A DNA stretch of 9,094 nt from Bacteroidota bacterium. Its GTDB lineage: Bacteria > Bacteroidota > Bacteroidia > Bacteroidales > VadinHA17. Position numbers and translations under genes: made by a program. A model generated the notes under the pieces. That model saw nothing but the letters and a program-made list of their open reading frames with translations, ran no database searches and was not told the origin of the DNA. Location: the NCBI GenBank assembly GCA_030628785.1, contig DAOVQI010000097.1:1-9094 (forward strand), in the 5' to 3' direction. Shown here one piece after another: positions 5,587-9,094 of the stretch. How positions within the stretch are numbered: position 1 is the stretch's first letter; each line of letters starts with the position of its first letter.

Positions 5587-8439
5587 TTATTTAATTTGTT
5601 TTTTCTCAATAATTCCCATAATCCCAGGCACAATAATTACTGTTGTTAAAAAGCAGGCGCCAACCCCAACAAATAGTGCTCCTCCGAGCTGGCCAAAACC
5701 ACGCCAGACAGAAAAAATCAACGAACCAAATGCCAGCATAGTTGTTAGAGAAGTAAGCAAAATTGCCTTACCTGTACTGGCGAAAACAATTTGAATTTTT
5801 CCTTTACCTTCGATTAACCAGCGATGGACGATATGTACGCCGTCGTCAATACCAATACCCAGAATCATTGGTAACCCCATAACATTTACGACGGTTAATT
5901 GCTGGCCTGTCAGGTGCATGAAACCTACCATCCAAGATACACCGATAGCCAAAGGAATCATAGCAATCAGCGTATAACGTATACTTCGAAAGTCTGCCCA
6001 TAACAGGATAAAAACAATTACCAGTGTTAACAATGCCGAATTACGGCCGTCGCGACCGATAATATCGATTAAAGCACGAAATACAGGTGGGAAGCCTGTA
6101 GCTCTGTCGCTGATTCTATCTAAATCATCCGTAAATCCATAGAGTATCCTGGCATCCTGCCAGATATTACCCTCCGGAAATACAGTAACTAAAAATTGGG
6201 TTCGGTTTTTATTACTGTACTGGTCTAAAATAGAGGTTGGCAGCTCTTCCAAATGAATGGGCTCTGTAGAGCACATCTTAATGACTGATTTCTTAAAATA
6301 GTGTGCGAAATCATGTTGAAATTTAGATAGTGCTTTGTTTGCCAATAAATTATCAGCAGCCAATAATTGCTGTAACTCCTGAATTATATTTCTGGAATCT
6401 GGTTTTTCGGGATCTCCCACGATCAGTTTACATTTGTTGTCCACTTTATCCTGCCCGCCCAGATATGCCATATCCTGCATTTCCATGACATTCATCTGGA
6501 GACGCTCAATTTCGTCACTTAATGCCGGCAGTTCACCGGTAAGTATAGCAGGTCTGACAGGAGTTGCCTCGATTGCTTCATAGATTTCATTGATATGGGG
6601 AGTACGTTTTTGTTGTTGTTCCAAAGAAGGAAAATATAAAGAAATATCTTCGGTCATTGCCACAGAACCCAGCTCACGATATTTTTTTGCAAACTCACGT
6701 GACTGATTTACATCATCGGTTAAAATAAGTGCATAAGCCATACTTAAATCAAATTTATCCTTTATGGTATCCTGAAGTGCAATTGATGTTAATCCTTTTG
6801 CTTCAATGTTCATATAATTATGATCAAACTTGATATTTAGCCCTGACCAAATTAATAAAGCAGTGATAATAATTGAGGAAAAAATTGTAAATCCATAATG
6901 TTTGCTTATCCATTGTCCCGCATTACCTAAGAAACGAAACGAAATATCCCGCTGAACAATTTTTTCTATGCCTTTACCTTTTTCGCGTTTTTTCTCAATG
7001 CGGTGTTCCCTGAATACCAGCATAACCGGTAAAAACAAAAATGTGGCTAAAAGAATTGCCAGAAGGCCTGTTCCGGTAACCAATCCCATCTCTTTCATGC
7101 CGCGCGAACTACTAATCGTCATGGTTAGGAAAGCACAAGCTGTGGTCAGTGCTCCGGTCAAGATTCCTTTCCCGCTTTTTAGAAATGTTTTTTCCATTGC
7201 TGCAGCAATACTATGCCCGGCAGCACGCCATTCTGTGAAACCTGAAATAAGATGGATAGAAAAATCAATTCCAAGCCCCAGGAGTATTACAGCCATCATC
7301 GAGGTCATGATATTTAATTGTCCCACAACTATTGCAGCTGTTCCAATAGCCCACAAGATACCGATAAGCAGGTTAAACATAGCGAGAAATGGTGCCACCC
7401 ACATTCTGAATGAAATGATTAACATTATCAAAATAGCAATAACAGCGATAAGGCTGGTGTATCCCAGACTTTGTTCGGAATAAACCATTTCATCACGGCC
7501 AACGGGTATCATCCCTGTCAAACCTGCTGTTACATCCGGGTAATTTTCCAGTAAATCATCTACTATCGATTGAACGATATCTGTTCCTTCTACAAGCAGA
7601 TCTATATCAAACATTGTAAAATTTGGAATGGCATTCATAACAAGGGCTTTTTTATCATAAGACAGAAAATAGGGTTCACCAAAAAGGAGTTTATTAACCG
7701 CCCCGTGAGCTTCTTCTTCAGAGACTTCTTCATCACGCGCATACTTTTGCATCAACTGAGCCAAATTTTGGATGCCATCCAAAAAAACCACCGCCTGATC
7801 CTCTTTTTCCCGTGTAGAAATAGATTCCTCCTGTCCAATATATTCTTTCTCCATTGAATTATTAATATTAAATAATAAACCGGCAATGTTGGGATCAGTA
7901 TAAATTTCCTTTATATTTTTTAAATCTTTTTCTTTAACAAGCATTAAACCATGGTTTTGCAAAAAATCGACTTCGGTTTTGTAATCAACACGCTGGACCA
8001 ATTTTTTGTTTATTCCGGCTCGCAGCGATTCTATTTGGGACTGAAGTTTTGCTATTTCAGATCCTTTTCCTTCTTTAGCCTGTAATGCAGCTATCTTAAT
8101 ATTGATTTTATCAATGTCTGCCTGAAGTGAAGCATTTTTACCAGTGTCGACAGCAGCTAACAACTGCGGTGCCAACTCATCGGCAAATTTTTTAATACGT
8201 TCTTCTTCTCCCTGAACAACAACAATGATGCTTGTAGCCGATACAAATTCTTCAATAATTTTATTGAATTGAACTGTTTTTTGGTGTCCTGAGGGCAGTA
8301 AATCAGACCAGCGCATAGTAATGGTTAATCGCTCCGATAATGCACCAAAAATTAAGGTAAGAATAATTACAACAACCAACATTCTCCATGGATATGAAGA
8401 ATGCCAGTGAGCCAATGTTTTAAGCAATTTTTCTCTCAT
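5587..8439 (-). CDS. RND/MMPL-family inner-membrane transporter (HpnN-like)
   Basis: This 950-residue membrane protein has two repeated RND halves. TM1 is at about 18-36, a first periplasmic domain spans about 37-325, and TM2-6 lie within about 326-477. After a basic cytoplasmic linker (478-498) comes TM7 at 515-533, a second periplasmic domain to about 797, and TM8-12 within 800-938. Acidic residues in the membrane probably relay protons: D392 in GLGIDFS and D865/D866 in GIGIDDG. The latter, followed by VHIVHRW, resembles MMPL/HpnN exporters of hopanoids and other lipids more than drug-efflux AcrB-type pumps. Residues 104-148 form a Leu/Ile-rich predicted helical hairpin in the first periplasmic domain, with a KEGKGSE turn. 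ATG 8439 follows an A/G-rich stretch and opens with a typical basic cytoplasmic N-terminus. An outer-membrane barrel gene ends 88 bp upstream on the same strand. No periplasmic adaptor is visible. The cargo is unknown, with lipids the best guess. Confidence 0.92.
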   Translation of the reverse strand: MREKLLKTLAHWHSSYPWRMLVVVIILTLIFGALSERLTITMRWSDLLPSGHQKTVQFNKIIEEFVSATSIIVVVQGEEERIKKFADELAPQLLAAVDTGKNASLQADIDKINIKIAALQAKEGKGSEIAKLQSQIESLRAGINKKLVQRVDYKTEVDFLQNHGLMLVKEKDLKNIKEIYTDPNIAGLLFNINNSMEKEYIGQEESISTREKEDQAVVFLDGIQNLAQLMQKYARDEEVSEEEAHGAVNKLLFGEPYFLSYDKKALVMNAIPNFTMFDIDLLVEGTDIVQSIVDDLLENYPDVTAGLTGMIPVGRDEMVYSEQSLGYTSLIAVIAILIMLIISFRMWVAPFLAMFNLLIGILWAIGTAAIVVGQLNIMTSMMAVILLGLGIDFSIHLISGFTEWRAAGHSIAAAMEKTFLKSGKGILTGALTTACAFLTMTISSSRGMKEMGLVTGTGLLAILLATFLFLPVMLVFREHRIEKKREKGKGIEKIVQRDISFRFLGNAGQWISKHYGFTIFSSIIITALLIWSGLNIKFDHNYMNIEAKGLTSIALQDTIKDKFDLSMAYALILTDDVNQSREFAKKYRELGSVAMTEDISLYFPSLEQQQKRTPHINEIYEAIEATPVRPAILTGELPALSDEIERLQMNVMEMQDMAYLGGQDKVDNKCKLIVGDPEKPDSRNIIQELQQLLAADNLLANKALSKFQHDFAHYFKKSVIKMCSTEPIHLEELPTSILDQYSNKNRTQFLVTVFPEGNIWQDARILYGFTDDLDRISDRATGFPPVFRALIDIIGRDGRNSALLTLVIVFILLWADFRSIRYTLIAMIPLAIGVSWMVGFMHLTGQQLTVVNVMGLPMILGIGIDDGVHIVHRWLIEGKGKIQIVFASTGKAILLTSLTTMLAFGSLIFSVWRGFGQLGGALFVGVGACFLTTVIIVPGIMGIIEKKQIK

Positions 8440-8527
8440 TTTTTCTCTTTTTAGATAATAGTTTAGTTGACTTAAATTTTTTTACTAAATATCTGTCTGT
8501 AATTTAAGTATTCCTCATAATCTGTAG
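8440..8527 (-). other. Short spacer with inverted repeat between barrel and transporter genes
   Basis: The 88-bp gap is AT-rich and holds a perfect 8-bp inverted repeat, cttaaatt (8471-8478) with aatttaag (8501-8508), separated by 22 bases. It could form a weak AT-only hairpin in the transcript between the two genes. The A/G-rich stretch just upstream of the transporter ATG (8440-8452 on the bottom strand) is the only candidate ribosome-binding region. Confidence 0.4.
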
Positions 8528-9094
8528 TTAAAAATATACCCTTGCCCGGATCAATCCTCCGTTCCCTAAATTACTGGCGTATGCGGTTCCTTCTTCACCC
8601 AGATAAAAATTGAGATAGAACAGAAGGTCCACATTTTCAAAAATGCTGTAATTCATCATGGGCACTAACGCCAGGCTCTTATCTGAAATGCTGACAATGG
8701 TCGAAAGACCCAGGTATATCAGGTCGGTCACCGGGTGTTGGATGAAGCAGTAAAGCTGGTCACGGCTGATAGCTTTCTGCTCGGCAGCCAGCAAGCGTAA
8801 CCAGTCATTCAGGTTGTACTGCATGAAATCGGTTTTGCCCAGTGTATTGCGATAATATTCGAACATGATGTATGTCTGGAAATCGAAAGTGTAATCACCA
8901 CCCACAACCAGTTCGTAGAAATTTTTGGTGCTGTCCATTTTATTAAAAGCATATTCCGCCCAGACGCCTAGTCCCAATAGTTCACCGGCTACTGTGGCTC
9001 CTATCATTTGGCGTTTTTCGGGTAATGCCAGGTAATTTTGTTGTACAAGATCAAACTGGGTGTAATCGTGAAATGTCCAGATTTTTTCAACACC
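8528..9094 (-). CDS. Outer-membrane beta-barrel protein, C-terminal part (start outside window)
   Basis: This gene is cut by the right edge of the window: the frame stays open through 9094, giving 188 visible residues. The methionine codon at 9005-9007 is internal rather than the start, because the preceding 29 codons are also open and protein-like (for example TQFDLVQQNYLALPEKRQ). The visible part alternates amphipathic, aromatic-rich beta strands with polar turns, as in ATVAGELLGLGVWAEYAF, FYELVVGGDYTF and QTYIMFEYYRN. It ends in RARVYF, the C-terminal phenylalanine signature that the BAM machinery recognises on outer-membrane barrels. It precedes the RND transporter by 88 bp on the same strand, so it is likely the outer-membrane partner in a lipid or hydrophobic-compound pathway, analogous to the DUF1302-type barrels near MMPL transporters in other phyla. 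The specific family cannot be named from this fragment. Confidence 0.82.
   Translation of the reverse strand, partial: GVEKIWTFHDYTQFDLVQQNYLALPEKRQMIGATVAGELLGLGVWAEYAFNKMDSTKNFYELVVGGDYTFDFQTYIMFEYYRNTLGKTDFMQYNLNDWLRLLAAEQKAISRDQLYCFIQHPVTDLIYLGLSTIVSISDKSLALVPMMNYSIFENVDLLFYLNFYLGEEGTAYASNLGNGGLIRARVYF

Noticed and set aside
6968..7483. A 171-codon plus-strand open frame opposite the RND transporter
   Set aside because: It is antisense to a clear, full-length transporter gene and is rich in residues expected from the complement of membrane-segment codons.
8528..9007. Treating the methionine codon at 9007 as the start of the barrel gene
   Set aside because: The frame continues open to the window edge with protein-like sequence, and no signal peptide follows the methionine as an outer-membrane protein would need.

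Overview
The window reads as a chromosomal segment of an AT-rich member of the Bacteroidota, most likely an environmental Bacteroidales/Marinilabiliales-type organism. Supporting signs are A-rich translation starts without Shine-Dalgarno sequences, a secreted Gfo/Idh/MocA oxidoreductase next to a DUF1080 lipoprotein and a secreted sugar isomerase-like TIM barrel, and gaps packed with hairpin repeats. The taxonomic placement is inference from protein style and gene order; no rRNA or other marker is present.

Bases 1-312 are a very AT-rich leader with no gene. Plus-strand genes follow: a Tat-exported Gfo/Idh/MocA oxidoreductase (313-1797), a 291-bp gap full of repeats, a DUF1080 lipoprotein (2089-2841) and, 6 bp later, a Tat-exported sugar-phosphate-isomerase/epimerase-like TIM barrel (2848-3759). 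All three carry export signals, so together they look like a periplasmic sugar-oxidation module. This family combination matches the 3-keto-glycoside route of glycan breakdown known from Bacteroides: oxidation at C3, cleavage by the DUF1080 enzyme, and processing by the TIM-barrel enzyme.

A convergent 182-bp gap (3760-3941) with two strong hairpins separates this module from minus-strand genes. In transcription order these are the C-terminal part of an outer-membrane beta-barrel (its start lies beyond 9094), a 950-residue RND/MMPL-family inner-membrane transporter (8439 down to 5587), a 526-bp gap, and a DUF1972-type glycosyltransferase (5060 down to 3942). The barrel and the transporter probably form a trans-envelope lipid or hydrophobic-compound transport unit. 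The glycosyltransferase is probably an independent surface-polysaccharide gene.

The most striking non-coding signals are three different repeat families, one in each larger internal gap. They are a tandem 7-bp repeat with inverted partner blocks plus a palindrome (1804-2050), a pair of REP-like hairpins (3772-3817), and a roughly 202-bp element made of four hairpins in mirror order (5224-5425). I see no rRNA, tRNA, CRISPR array, transposase or phage gene.
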